A DNA stretch of 64,000 bases, taken from NCBI RefSeq assembly GCF_002933295.1, contig NZ_PSSW01000002.1, positions 310,001 through 374,000 on the forward strand. Reading direction: 5' to 3'. Positions 45,363 through 53,639 of this stretch are shown in pieces. Under the pieces are notes generated by a model that searched no databases, was not told the DNA's origin, and saw only the letters and a list, made by a program, of their open reading frames with translations. Positions within the stretch are counted from its first letter, which is position 1, and each line of letters opens with the position of its first letter. Position numbers and translations under genes: made by a program. The stretch is from Marinobacter flavimaris. Its GTDB lineage: Bacteria; Pseudomonadota; Gammaproteobacteria; Pseudomonadales; Oleiphilaceae.

Positions 45363-46397
45363 ATGACCAAAGGCAAAACGGATCTCGCCAACCAACTGCT
45401 TGAGCAGCATGTGAAACATGAGCTGGCTTCTCTAAAGGGCGCAAAGCTGCGCAAGTTCCTGGAGCAGGAGCTCGATGAGCTCTGGCATTATGCCGGCGAG
45501 ATAACCCTTGGCCGGATAACCTCGGAAGAGCAGGTGATGGGCGTTATCCAGCGTATCGTTATGGACATGGAACTGGATGCAGGCATTCCGGAACTGGCTG
45601 CGGAGATGGCCACCGAGGTGCTCAATGCCGATGTGCAGTCAAAGACCACCCTGGGCGAGATCATCACCCGCGAACAGGCCACGGGCTTTCTGGAGGAAGC
45701 TCTGGAGCTCCGGCAGCAACGTGAACGGGTGATCAGCGAGATCATGGCGCACCCGGTCTATCAGGAGCTGGTGTCCAATGTGGTGTACCACGGCCTGGTG
45801 AACTACCTGTACGAGGATAACCTGATCACCAAGTCTGTGCCGGGCGTTGGTTCGATGATGAAATTTGGCAAGCGGATGGCCAACCGGGCGGTGCCGGGGC
45901 TGGATGAAACCTTTGAGCGTCGACTGAAAGCCTGGTTGTCTGACAGCCTGCCCGGTTTGATCAGCCGCAGTGAGCAATTCCTGCACAGTGCCCTGTCTGA
46001 TGAGGAGCTGCGCGACAGTGTGATGGCCGCCTGGGTGTCTTTGGAGGATCGCACCATTGCCGAGCTTCACGAGGGGCTCGGAGACGTGCAGCTGCAGGAG
46101 TTTGTGGTGCTTGGCTATGAGTTCTGGCTGCAGTTTCGCAAGACCGGATACTTTGAGAACTGTGCCCGGGCCGTGGTTTCCCACCTGTTCGACAAATATG
46201 GCGAGCGCCCGCTTACAGACCTGCTGGGCGATATGGGGGTAAGCCGTGAGGTTGTTATGGCGGAGATAGATGCCTACGCAATTCCGGTTATAGACGTGTT
46301 ACGTGAAGAGGGCTATGTTGAGGCCCTGGTTCGTCGGCGGCTTGCGCCATTTTACAAGTCCGCCGCTGCGCGTAAGATTCTCCAGCAGGAGGCCTGA
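45363..46397 (+). CDS. Uncharacterised 344-aa helical protein
   Basis: I do not recognise this family. The protein is predicted soluble and largely alpha-helical, with many charged residues (HELASLKGAKLRKFLEQELD), no signal peptide and no clear transmembrane span. A Gly/Met-rich stretch SVPGVGSMMKFGKRMANRAV lies near residues 160-180. Conserved-looking segments such as HPVYQELVSNVVYHGLVNYL suggest a real fold. The ATG at 45363 is preferred over a start at 45330 because the latter adds a Phe-rich run. Normal codon use and flanking plus-strand genes support expression. Confidence 0.78.
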   Translation: MTKGKTDLANQLLEQHVKHELASLKGAKLRKFLEQELDELWHYAGEITLGRITSEEQVMGVIQRIVMDMELDAGIPELAAEMATEVLNADVQSKTTLGEIITREQATGFLEEALELRQQRERVISEIMAHPVYQELVSNVVYHGLVNYLYEDNLITKSVPGVGSMMKFGKRMANRAVPGLDETFERRLKAWLSDSLPGLISRSEQFLHSALSDEELRDSVMAAWVSLEDRTIAELHEGLGDVQLQEFVVLGYEFWLQFRKTGYFENCARAVVSHLFDKYGERPLTDLLGDMGVSREVVMAEIDAYAIPVIDVLREEGYVEALVRRRLAPFYKSAAARKILQQEA

Positions 46398-46453
46398 GTC
46401 TGAGATTGTCGGCAGGGCCCCGGGGAAGGTTTCGTTCAGGATTTTGAGAGGGC

Positions 46454-47092
46454 ATGACGTTGATATCGGATCTGTTCTGGGCCTATCTGGTTGCCATTAC
46501 ATTGCTCACCATCACGCCCGGTGTGGATACCCTGCTGGTGATGCGTAATACCGGCCGGGGCGGTTTGCGGGATGGGTGCGTGACCAGTGTCGGCATCTGT
46601 AGCGGCCTGTTCATTCATGCCACGCTCTCGGCGCTGGGCATCTCCCTCCTGTTGGTGGAAACCGCCTGGGCATTTTCTGCATTGAAGTGGGCCGGCGCTT
46701 GCTACCTGGTCTGGCTCGGCATCGGTTCGTTGCGCCAGGCCCTTCGCCGGGGTGACGCGCCTGCGGCAAAGGACGTAGCGGTCGCCCGCCGGAAGGTTGG
46801 CTTGGCGGTGTCCTTTCGTGAGGGCCTGCTATCCAACGTTCTTAATCCCAAAACCGCCCTGTTCTACATGGCTTTGCTGCCACAGTTTGTGGATCCGGCA
46901 GGCAACGCCTTTCAGCAATCGCTGATGCTGGCCGGTGTGCATTTTCTGCTGGCAATGCTCTGGCAGTGTGGTCTGGCCTGGGTGGTGGTTACGTTTCGGA
47001 GTCTTGGTGTAAACGCGCGTGTAAAGCGAACGCTGAACGGCCTGACGGGAGGGTTTTTCGTGGCCATGGGCGCCAAGCTGGCCAGCACCTGA
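46454..47092 (+). CDS. LysE-family amino acid exporter
   Basis: A 212-aa inner-membrane exporter of the LysE/RhtB family with about six hydrophobic segments. The N-terminal LLTITPGVDTLLVMRNTGRGG has the typical PG motif, and the middle has SVLNPKTA-type SNVLNPKTALFYMALLPQFVD. It exports amino acids or homoserine lactone-like compounds; the substrate is not predictable. GAGAGGGC precedes the ATG. A bidirectional terminator separates it from the convergent fdxA. Confidence 0.9.
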   Translation: MTLISDLFWAYLVAITLLTITPGVDTLLVMRNTGRGGLRDGCVTSVGICSGLFIHATLSALGISLLLVETAWAFSALKWAGACYLVWLGIGSLRQALRRGDAPAAKDVAVARRKVGLAVSFREGLLSNVLNPKTALFYMALLPQFVDPAGNAFQQSLMLAGVHFLLAMLWQCGLAWVVVTFRSLGVNARVKRTLNGLTGGFFVAMGAKLAST

Positions 47093-47116
47093 CGCAATCA
47101 CGGAACTTCAGGCAAA

Positions 47117-47146
47117 GAAAAAGGGAAGCCTCGGCTTCCCTTTTTT
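47117..47146. terminator. Bidirectional terminator between LysE gene and fdxA
   Basis: An A-run, then GGGAAGC-CTCG-GCTTCCC, then TTTTTT. The stem has T-runs on both strands, so it can end both convergent transcripts. Confidence 0.92.
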
Positions 47147-47163
47147 GTTCCAGTTCCGGATGA

Positions 47164-47487
47164 TTACTTTTCCAGATACTGAAGCTTGTTCGGCTTGCCA
47201 TCCCACTCTTCAGCGTCTGGCAGTGGATCTTTCTTTTCGGTGATGTTCGGCCATTTGGCGGCCAGATCGGCATTCAGCTCAACAAACTGGACCTGATCGG
47301 CCGGCAGTTCGTCTTCCGAGAAAATGGCTTCGGCCGGGCACTCTGGCTCGCACAGGGCGCAGTCGATACATTCGTCCGGGTCGATTACCAGAAAGTTCGG
47401 TCCCTCGTAGAAGCAGTCTACCGGACAGACTTCCACGCAGTCTGTGTACTTACACTTGATGCAGTTATCAGTAACGATAAACGCCAT
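47164..47487 (-). CDS. fdxA: Seven-iron ferredoxin FdxA
   Basis: A 107-aa ferredoxin with a [3Fe-4S] and a [4Fe-4S] cluster. The ligands are seen in [18 protein letters not shown] (residues 9-26) and [12 protein letters not shown] (about 40-51), with a non-cluster Cys in the first motif typical of seven-iron types. The C-terminal extension ends in NKLQYLEK. It transfers electrons at low potential. The ATG at 47487 starts MAFIVTDNC; a longer frame has no support. It follows mutS on the same strand but has its own promoter at 47567-47595. Confidence 0.95.
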   Translation of the reverse strand: MAFIVTDNCIKCKYTDCVEVCPVDCFYEGPNFLVIDPDECIDCALCEPECPAEAIFSEDELPADQVQFVELNADLAAKWPNITEKKDPLPDAEEWDGKPNKLQYLEK

Positions 47488-47566
47488 AGTCAGATCCCTG
47501 GTCCAGTGGTCGGTCAGTCTCATCAGGAGCGCCGTCGGGCGCTGCCGTTATATTTTGGTGCGCGAT

Positions 47567-47595
47567 ATTGTAGGGAGCGACCCGCACAGCCGCAA
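47567..47595 (-). promoter_or_regulatory. Sigma70 promoter of fdxA
   Basis: On the minus strand TTGCGG, 17 bp, TACAAT, ending 79 bp before the fdxA ATG. It lies in the 150-bp mutS-fdxA interval and lets fdxA be expressed separately. Confidence 0.65.
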
Positions 47596-47637
47596 GCGTT
47601 CGACTGCTATAACCTTATTACACAGATCAATTCTTCG

Positions 47638-50268
47638 CTATTTCTTCATCAACGCCTTCAGTTCGTAAAGCTGATTCATGGCATCCCGGGGGGTTAGTCC
47701 GTCGAGGTCCATGTCTTTAAGTGCCTCTTCCACGGCGCTGGGCTCCAGGCTGGCGAACATGTCGCCCTGGTAAACGGATTCATTTACCTTTGCTGCCGGC
47801 TTGGCCAGGGATGCGTTGTTGCCCTGTTCGGCGGCCGAGGCTGCCGGCGCCGCTGGCGAAGCGCTGCCCTCCAGGTGGGAGAGCTGGGTTTTGGCGTTAC
47901 GGATCACATCCTGTGGCACGCCTGCCAGCTTTGCTACCTGCAGACCGTAGCTCTGGCTTGCCGGGCCATCATGCACGTTGTGCAGGAACACGATGCTGTC
48001 ATCGTGTTCGGTGGCCGTCAGATGGACGTTTACGGCATGTTGCAGCTCATCGGCCAGCTGGGTCAGCTCGAAATAGTGGGTGGCAAACAGCGTGTAGCAG
48101 CGTATCTCCCGGGCAAGGTGTTCGGCAGTAGCCCAGGCCAGGGACAGGCCATCAAAGGTGCTGGTGCCACGACCAACCTCGTCCATCAACACCAGACTGT
48201 GCTCGGTGGCGTTGTGCAGGATGTTGGCGGTTTCGGTCATTTCCACCATGAAGGTGGAGCGGCCGCCGGCGATATCGTCCGAGGAACCCATGCGGGTAAA
48301 AATCCGGTCCACGGGGCCGATCACTGCCCGGTTGGCGGGCACGAAACTGCCGGTGTAGGCGAGCAGCGCAATCAGCGCGGCCTGACGCATATAGGTGGAT
48401 TTACCGCCCATGTTCGGGCCGGTTATCACCAGCATGCGGCGCTGGGTGTCCATTAGCAGATCGTTCGGTACGAAGGGCTCGTCCAGCAACTGTTCAACCA
48501 CCGGATGGCGCCCTTCCTCAATGTCAAAACCCGGGGATTCGCTGAACTCCGGCGCGGAAAAGCGCAGAGAGGTGGCGCGCTCGGCAAAATTACTCAGCAC
48601 ATCCAGTTCTGCCAGTGCCTGCGCGGCATCCTGAAGTGGCGCAAGTTGCCCGGCGACGGTTTCCAGTACGTCATCGTAAAGGCCTTTCTCACGGGCCAGG
48701 GCCCGGCTCTTGGCACTCAGGGCCTTGTCCTCGAACTCCTTGAGTTCCGGCGTGATGAATCGCTCGGCGTTTTTCAGGGTCTGCCGGCGAATATAATCCA
48801 CCGGCGCCTGATCGGACTGGGCCCGGCTTATTTCGATGTAGTAGCCGTGGACCCGGTTGTAACCTACTTTGAGGGTGCTGATACCGGTGCGATCCCGCTC
48901 CCGGGTTTCGACATCCAGCAGATACTGGCCGGCGTTTTCGCTGATGTTGCGCAGCTCGTCCAGCTCCTCGTCGAAGCCTTCCCGGATGACCCCGCCTTCA
49001 CGGATCACGACCGGGGGATTGTCGATGATGGCGCGCTCCAGCAGATCCGCCAGTTCCGGGTATTCCCCAATGATGGTCGCCAGCCTGACGACGTGGTGGG
49101 AATTGACCGGTTTCAGGGTTTCCTGCAGGTCCGGCAGGGCCTGGAAGGCATCCCGAAGCCGCGCCAGGTCTCTTGGGCGGGCCGAACGAAGGGCGACCCG
49201 TGCGAGCACGCGCTCAATGTCGCCAACAGCTTTCAGCAGATCGTGCACCGGCTCATAGTGGAACCCGTCCAGCAGTGCCGATACCGCCTGCTGACGCTGG
49301 CGGACGATTTCCACATCCCGAAGCGGCCGATTCAGCCAGCGCCGGAGTTCCCGTCCACCCATGGATGTGGCGGTGCGGTCCATGACCCAGGCGAGGGTAT
49401 ACTGGTGGCCGCCCATGAGATTGGTGTCAATTTCCAGATTGCGACGGCTGGCCGCGTCCAGGATGACTGCTTCATCGCGCCGTTCGCGGGTCAGCTTGCG
49501 AATATGGGGCAGGGCGGTACGCTGGGTTTCCTTGGCATACTGCAGCAGGCAGCCCGCGGCACAGACGGCGAGATTGAGTTCCTCGCAGCCGAAACCTGTC
49601 AGGTCCCTGACCTGAAGCTGATGGGTAATAACCCTGCGGGCCGTATCGGATTCGAAGAGCCAGGGCCCCTGACGGCGTATTCCGGTGAAACCCTCCAGAA
49701 CGTCCTCGTAGGGAAAATCCTCGCTGATCAGGATTTCCGCCGGACGCAGGCGCTGCAGTTCGCCCTGCAGGGCCTCCAGGTTTTCCAGCTCCGACACGGC
49801 AAAACGGCCGCTGGAAATATCGAGCGAGGCAAAACCGAACTGCTCCCGATGGTTATAGATAGCCACCAGTAGATTGTCCCGTCGATCCTCCAGGTAGGCG
49901 TCGTCGCTCAGGGTCCCCGGTGTGACGATCCTCACCACCTGTCGCTCAACCGGACCCTTGCTGGTGGCAGGATCTCCGATCTGTTCGCAGATGGCGATGG
50001 ATTGACCTGCCCGAACCAGCCGGGCAATGTAGCCCTCAGAAGAGTGATAGGGGATGCCGGCCATGGGGATCGGATTGCCGCCAGATTGGCCCCGGGCGGT
50101 GAGGGTAATACCCATCAGCTCGGCCGCTTTCTTGGCATCTTCGTAGAACAGTTCGTAAAAGTCCCCCATGCGGTAAAAAACCAGTTCATTGGGGTGCTGG
50201 CCCTTGATCTTCAGGTACTGCTGCATCATTGGGGTGTGCTTGGAAAGATCGGTCTGAGCTGCTGACAT
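47638..50268 (-). CDS. mutS: DNA mismatch repair protein MutS
   Basis: An 876-aa mismatch-recognition ATPase. The N-terminal mismatch-binding Phe-x-Glu region is [20 protein letters not shown] (about residues 32-51). The ATPase has Walker [16 protein letters not shown] (about 630) and [19 protein letters not shown], followed by the C-terminal dimer/beta-clamp region. The ATG at 50268 gives [15 protein letters not shown], the normal MutS opening; a further 184 in-frame codons upstream are antisense to the next gene and are rejected. It is divergent from the cinA homologue, as in pseudomonads. Confidence 0.97.
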   Translation of the reverse strand: MSAAQTDLSKHTPMMQQYLKIKGQHPNELVFYRMGDFYELFYEDAKKAAELMGITLTARGQSGGNPIPMAGIPYHSSEGYIARLVRAGQSIAICEQIGDPATSKGPVERQVVRIVTPGTLSDDAYLEDRRDNLLVAIYNHREQFGFASLDISSGRFAVSELENLEALQGELQRLRPAEILISEDFPYEDVLEGFTGIRRQGPWLFESDTARRVITHQLQVRDLTGFGCEELNLAVCAAGCLLQYAKETQRTALPHIRKLTRERRDEAVILDAASRRNLEIDTNLMGGHQYTLAWVMDRTATSMGGRELRRWLNRPLRDVEIVRQRQQAVSALLDGFHYEPVHDLLKAVGDIERVLARVALRSARPRDLARLRDAFQALPDLQETLKPVNSHHVVRLATIIGEYPELADLLERAIIDNPPVVIREGGVIREGFDEELDELRNISENAGQYLLDVETRERDRTGISTLKVGYNRVHGYYIEISRAQSDQAPVDYIRRQTLKNAERFITPELKEFEDKALSAKSRALAREKGLYDDVLETVAGQLAPLQDAAQALAELDVLSNFAERATSLRFSAPEFSESPGFDIEEGRHPVVEQLLDEPFVPNDLLMDTQRRMLVITGPNMGGKSTYMRQAALIALLAYTGSFVPANRAVIGPVDRIFTRMGSSDDIAGGRSTFMVEMTETANILHNATEHSLVLMDEVGRGTSTFDGLSLAWATAEHLAREIRCYTLFATHYFELTQLADELQHAVNVHLTATEHDDSIVFLHNVHDGPASQSYGLQVAKLAGVPQDVIRNAKTQLSHLEGSASPAAPAASAAEQGNNASLAKPAAKVNESVYQGDMFASLEPSAVEEALKDMDLDGLTPRDAMNQLYELKALMKK

Positions 50269-50349
50269 GAACGGGTCCGGTAGCCTTGCTTTGGATGAAG
50301 GCGTGAATTGTAAGAAAATAACCGCCGTGATGAAACGAAGGAGGTCATT

Positions 50350-50850
50350 ATGCTGGCCAGCGATCAGGAATTGGAAGATGCAGGCAACCGCCTTGGTGAA
50401 CGACTGCTGACAACCGGCCGTACCGTTGCGACGGCGGAGAGTTGCACCGGCGGCTGGGTTGCGAAGGTACTGACCGATCGTGCCGGTTCTTCGGCCTACG
50501 TGCTGGGTGGCCTGGTCACGTACAGCAATGAGGCCAAGCAGGGGCTTCTGGGCGTAACCCGGAAATCGCTGGATGAACACGGTGCGGTCAGCGAACCGGT
50601 GGTGCGGGAAATGGTTGCCGGTGCCCTGGTGGCGACAGATGCTGACGTTGCCGTGGCTATCAGTGGTGTTGCCGGGCCCGGCGGTGGCAGCGATGACAAG
50701 CCTGTGGGCACCGTCTGGTTTGCCTGGGGTAGCAGCCCGGCCTCCACCGTGGCCGTGGTAAAACACTTTGAGGGTGATCGTGATCAGGTCCGCAGGCAGG
50801 CCGTTCTCTTTGCCCTTCAAGGGGTTAACAATTTTGTGGACGAAGTCTGA
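50350..50850 (+). CDS. pncC: Nicotinamide-nucleotide amidohydrolase (CinA C-terminal type)
   Basis: A 166-aa stand-alone CinA C-terminal domain, which deamidates NMN to nicotinate mononucleotide in pyridine nucleotide salvage. It has [22 protein letters not shown] and [21 protein letters not shown], the two signature segments. Length matches PncC/YgaD and excludes the two-domain CinA. AAGGAGG precedes the ATG. It lies directly upstream of recA with 164 bp between, conserved in many Gammaproteobacteria. Confidence 0.92.
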   Translation: MLASDQELEDAGNRLGERLLTTGRTVATAESCTGGWVAKVLTDRAGSSAYVLGGLVTYSNEAKQGLLGVTRKSLDEHGAVSEPVVREMVAGALVATDADVAVAISGVAGPGGGSDDKPVGTVWFAWGSSPASTVAVVKHFEGDRDQVRRQAVLFALQGVNNFVDEV

Positions 50851-50901
50851 CGGCTTTCACATCCGGAGGGGTTGGTCTCCTCTGCGGGTTATGTTTTAAT
50901 A

Positions 50902-50917
50902 CTGTTCAAATATACAG
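50902..50917. promoter_or_regulatory. LexA box of recA
   Basis: CTGT-TCAAATAT-ACAG is a perfect CTG-N10-CAG SOS operator 98 bp upstream of the recA ATG, lying across a probable promoter region. Confidence 0.93.
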
Positions 50918-51014
50918 GGAATGGGCTGTTCGAGCTGTACAGATTCCCGATTCACTATTTCGCTGCCAGCCTTTTCCTGAGGGTGGCGGCCCAGGCGACA
51001 GAGGGTTTGCACTG

Positions 51015-52061
51015 ATGGAAGACAACCGCAAGAAAGCATTGAGCGCAGCACTTGGGCAGATTGAGCGCCAGTTCGGCAAGGGCGCCGTGATGAAAATGGG
51101 CGATCAGCCCCGCGAAGCCATTCCTGCGGTCTCCACCGGTTCCCTTGGCCTGGACGTTGCCCTGGGTATTGGCGGTCTTCCATATGGTCGAATTTGCGAA
51201 ATCTACGGTCCGGAAAGTTCCGGTAAGACGACGCTCACCCTCCAGGTAATTGCCGAAGCACAAAAAGCCGGCAAAACCTGTGCATTCGTGGATGCCGAGC
51301 ACGCGCTCGATCCGGTTTACGCCGAAAAGCTGGGCGTCAATGTGGACGACCTTCTGGTGTCCCAGCCGGATACCGGTGAGCAGGCCCTGGAAATTGCCGA
51401 CATGCTGGTTCGTTCCAATGCGGTAGACGTGATCATCGTGGACTCCGTGGCGGCCCTGACCCCGAAAGCGGAAATCGAGGGTGAAATGGGCGACAGCCAC
51501 GTGGGTCTGCAGGCGCGACTGATGTCCCAGGCGCTTCGCAAGCTGACCGGTAATGTCAAACACGCTAACTGCCTGATGATTTTCATCAACCAGATCCGTA
51601 TGAAAATCGGGGTTATGTTTGGCTCGCCCGAAACCACCACCGGTGGTAACGCGCTGAAATTCTACTCCTCCGTTCGCCTTGATATCCGCCGCATTGGTGC
51701 CGTGAAAGATGGTGACGAAGTGGTCGGTAACGAGACCCGCGTGAAAGTAGTCAAGAACAAAGTATCGCCGCCGTTCAAGCAGGCCGAGTTCCAGATTATG
51801 TACGGTAAGGGCATTTACCACATGGCGGAAGTGCTGGATATGGGCGTCAAGGAAGGCTTTGTCGACAAGTCCGGAGCCTGGTACGCCTACAATGGCGACA
51901 AGATCGGTCAGGGCAAGGCCAACGCCTGCAAGTTCCTGGAAGAAAACATGGACATTGCCAACGAGATCGAAGCCAAGGTTCGGGACAAGTTGATGCCCAA
52001 GCCTGAACCCAAGAAAGACGCAAAAGAAGAGCCCGCAGAAGCCAACGGCGAGCTGCTCTAA
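51015..52061 (+). CDS. recA: Recombinase RecA
   Basis: A 348-aa recombinase. It has Walker [11 protein letters not shown] (about residues 66-75), Walker [11 protein letters not shown], loop L1 [10 protein letters not shown] and loop L2 [21 protein letters not shown]. The C-terminal tail is Lys/Glu-rich ([16 protein letters not shown]). It drives homologous pairing and LexA cleavage. The LexA box upstream shows SOS control. Its TAA overlaps the stop of an opposite-strand ORF by four bases. The recX gene that usually follows is not present. Confidence 0.98.
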   Translation: MEDNRKKALSAALGQIERQFGKGAVMKMGDQPREAIPAVSTGSLGLDVALGIGGLPYGRICEIYGPESSGKTTLTLQVIAEAQKAGKTCAFVDAEHALDPVYAEKLGVNVDDLLVSQPDTGEQALEIADMLVRSNAVDVIIVDSVAALTPKAEIEGEMGDSHVGLQARLMSQALRKLTGNVKHANCLMIFINQIRMKIGVMFGSPETTTGGNALKFYSSVRLDIRRIGAVKDGDEVVGNETRVKVVKNKVSPPFKQAEFQIMYGKGIYHMAEVLDMGVKEGFVDKSGAWYAYNGDKIGQGKANACKFLEENMDIANEIEAKVRDKLMPKPEPKKDAKEEPAEANGELL

Positions 52062-52507
52062 ACCTTACCAGGCGAAGACGATAGGGGCGGCAGGCGTAAA
52101 TTAAGGCCTGTCGCGCCCTTGCTACCTTCGCTTTTCTTTTCAGGTATGAACTTTTCTTCCAACTCCCGCCGAAAGTGACCCGGTTCAGCGCCAATATCGA
52201 CCTCGAGCCGCTCCAGGTAATCTGCTCCGCCTGCCTGCTGCAACTGGCTTTTGATCCAGCTCCTGTATCTTAGTCGACGATAGAGTGCCTTTAGTTTTTT
52301 TCCGTTGAGATAACGCATCGACTTCTCCTCCTTTCGCGGTTCACCTTCTAATCCATGGTAAGCAGAAGTCTTTGCAAGGTATCGGTTCAGATCGTTTAAA
52401 AGTCCTAGTAACAGATCGACTATTTTTGCCTCCGTGGTGCTCAAATAATGAGCATCTGTGCTTGCTGCGTCTTCCTCCGGTTTGAGCTGGCCTAAGAATG
52501 AATCCAT
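52058..52507 (-). CDS. Uncharacterised protein opposite the recA end
   Basis: I do not recognise this 149-aa protein. The C-terminal 86 residues (from Met64, ATG at 52318) are preceded by a very strong AAGGAGGAGAAG site, so a short form may be the true or main product. That part is basic, with [20 protein letters not shown] and then [12 protein letters not shown], vaguely like small DUF1127 proteins (weak resemblance only). The upstream part ([23 protein letters not shown]) could be a longer version. Codon use is less typical and AT content higher than its neighbours. It stands where recX is expected but is not RecX. Confidence 0.5.
   Translation of the reverse strand: MDSFLGQLKPEEDAASTDAHYLSTTEAKIVDLLLGLLNDLNRYLAKTSAYHGLEGEPRKEEKSMRYLNGKKLKALYRRLRYRSWIKSQLQQAGGADYLERLEVDIGAEPGHFRRELEEKFIPEKKSEGSKGATGLNLRLPPLSSSPGKV
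52084..52118. other. Hairpin at the recA 3' end
   Basis: GGGGCGGCAGGC and GCCTGTCGCGCCC can pair around GTAAATTAAG, 23 bp past the recA stop. No T-run follows on the plus strand. It falls within the opposite-strand ORF. Confidence 0.4.
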
Positions 52508-52558
52508 ACTCTCCAGGTGCCCAAATTCTTTGCTCTTCAGCTACAAATCAGGGTCGGT

Positions 52559-53029
52559 ATGGAAGCAAGAAAGAGATTATTGATAGTCGCTCATGCACCT
52601 TCCCCAAATACTCTCAAGCTTCGGGAGGCGGCCGAGCAGGGGGCGCACCATGAAGACATCGAAAGCGTAGAGGTAAAGGTGCTGGCGCCCCTGGACGCCG
52701 GTCCCGAAGACGTTCTTGCCTGCGACGCCATTATTCTGGGCACCACTGAGAATCTCGGGTATATGAGTGGTGCTTTAAAAGACTTCTTCGATCGCAGCTA
52801 CTATCCCTGCCTCGAGAAAACCCAGGGGCTGCCTTTTGCCTATTACATTCGCGCCGGCCATGACGGCACGGGCACCAAGCGGGCAATAGAAAGCATTACT
52901 ACCGGGCTACGCTGGAAGCTGGTCCAGGAGCCTTTGATCTGCCGGGGTGAATACCGGGAAGAGTTTGAAGATCAGTGTCGGGAGCTGGGGATGTATGTTG
53001 CGGCCAGCCTTGACGCCGGGCTGGTTTGA
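52559..53029 (+). CDS. Flavodoxin-fold NAD(P)H-dependent FMN reductase-like protein
   Basis: A 156-aa flavodoxin-like protein. After MEARKRLLIVAHAPSPNTLKL, the phosphate-binding loop, it has AIILGTTENLGYMSGALKDFFDRSYYP, read as two segments around residues 58-84, typical of FMN-binding WrbA/flavodoxin relatives. It probably reduces FMN or quinones. The ATG at 52559 begins at the first strand; the longer frame from 52517 adds a non-homologous leader. It is convergent with a PilZ gene. Confidence 0.8.
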   Translation: MEARKRLLIVAHAPSPNTLKLREAAEQGAHHEDIESVEVKVLAPLDAGPEDVLACDAIILGTTENLGYMSGALKDFFDRSYYPCLEKTQGLPFAYYIRAGHDGTGTKRAIESITTGLRWKLVQEPLICRGEYREEFEDQCRELGMYVAASLDAGLV

Positions 53030-53044
53030 TTCCGAAGGCCTGGC

Positions 53045-53422
53045 TCAGCTGGCAAACCGGTTGTAGAAGCCTTCAATCCGCGACAGGGCATTGTCGACAG
53101 TTCGTGAATAGCCCTTCTTGTCCAGGCAATAGCTGAACTGGACACTGACGCGATAGCCGGTCTGGAAGGGCTGGCATTCCACCACCCGGGCACAAACCCG
53201 CGATTCGCTGATGTACTTGCCGTCAAAATCCATGAACAGACGGGCGCCCGGCTCTACTGGTCGGGGGCATAGCACTGCCATTCCGTACCGGTTGAGGTCC
53301 AGGCAGGTAACCGGCGTGGGGTGTTTGCCACGACCAAGGAAGCTACGCTCCCGGAGCTGGACCTTCAGGCAGGAGGCGGGGTAACGATCCTTGATTCTGC
53401 GCTCTGCGGAATCATTGGTCAT
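53045..53422 (-). CDS. PilZ-domain protein
   Basis: A 125-aa single-domain protein. The c-di-GMP-binding RxxxR appears as AERRIKDRYPASC near residues 6-18, followed by the D-x-[SN]-x-x-G-type TCLDLNRYGMAVLC. It may sense c-di-GMP, though the second motif is DLNRYG rather than the canonical DxSxxG, so affinity is uncertain. The ATG at 53422 places the motif at the N-terminus; an upstream 40-codon extension lacks support. The window also encodes a GGDEF-EAL protein. Confidence 0.82.
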   Translation of the reverse strand: MTNDSAERRIKDRYPASCLKVQLRERSFLGRGKHPTPVTCLDLNRYGMAVLCPRPVEPGARLFMDFDGKYISESRVCARVVECQPFQTGYRVSVQFSYCLDKKGYSRTVDNALSRIEGFYNRFAS

Positions 53423-53535
53423 ACGCTGGCGTCCGTTGCGTGCATTGTTTTTATGGTTGGGACATGAAGTGTAGTTCCGGAAAGGCTGGCTGAAAAATGA
53501 GCGGCGGCGGAATTGTGAACTGCCTAACAAAATCC

Positions 53536-53550
53536 CGCGCACTGTGCGCG
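53536..53550. repeat. Palindrome upstream of the Lon-like gene
   Basis: CGCGCAC-T-GTGCGCG is a perfect 15-bp inverted repeat in the 217-bp interval between the PilZ and Lon-like genes. Otherwise only a possible TACAAT -10 box (53599-53604) is seen there. Confidence 0.4.
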
Positions 53551-53639
53551 ACTCCAGAAATCTTCGTGCTGAACGCGACAGAGCCGACCGCAGAATCTAC
53601 AATGACCGGCCAATGTGTTAACCGTTACAGGACCAAACC

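Noticed and set aside
50269..50820. N-terminal extension of mutS by 184 codons
   Set aside because: This stretch is antisense to pncC. MutS homology begins at the ATG at 50268.
52062..52516. recX downstream of recA on the plus strand
   Set aside because: No plus-strand frame of RecX length or motif exists in this interval.
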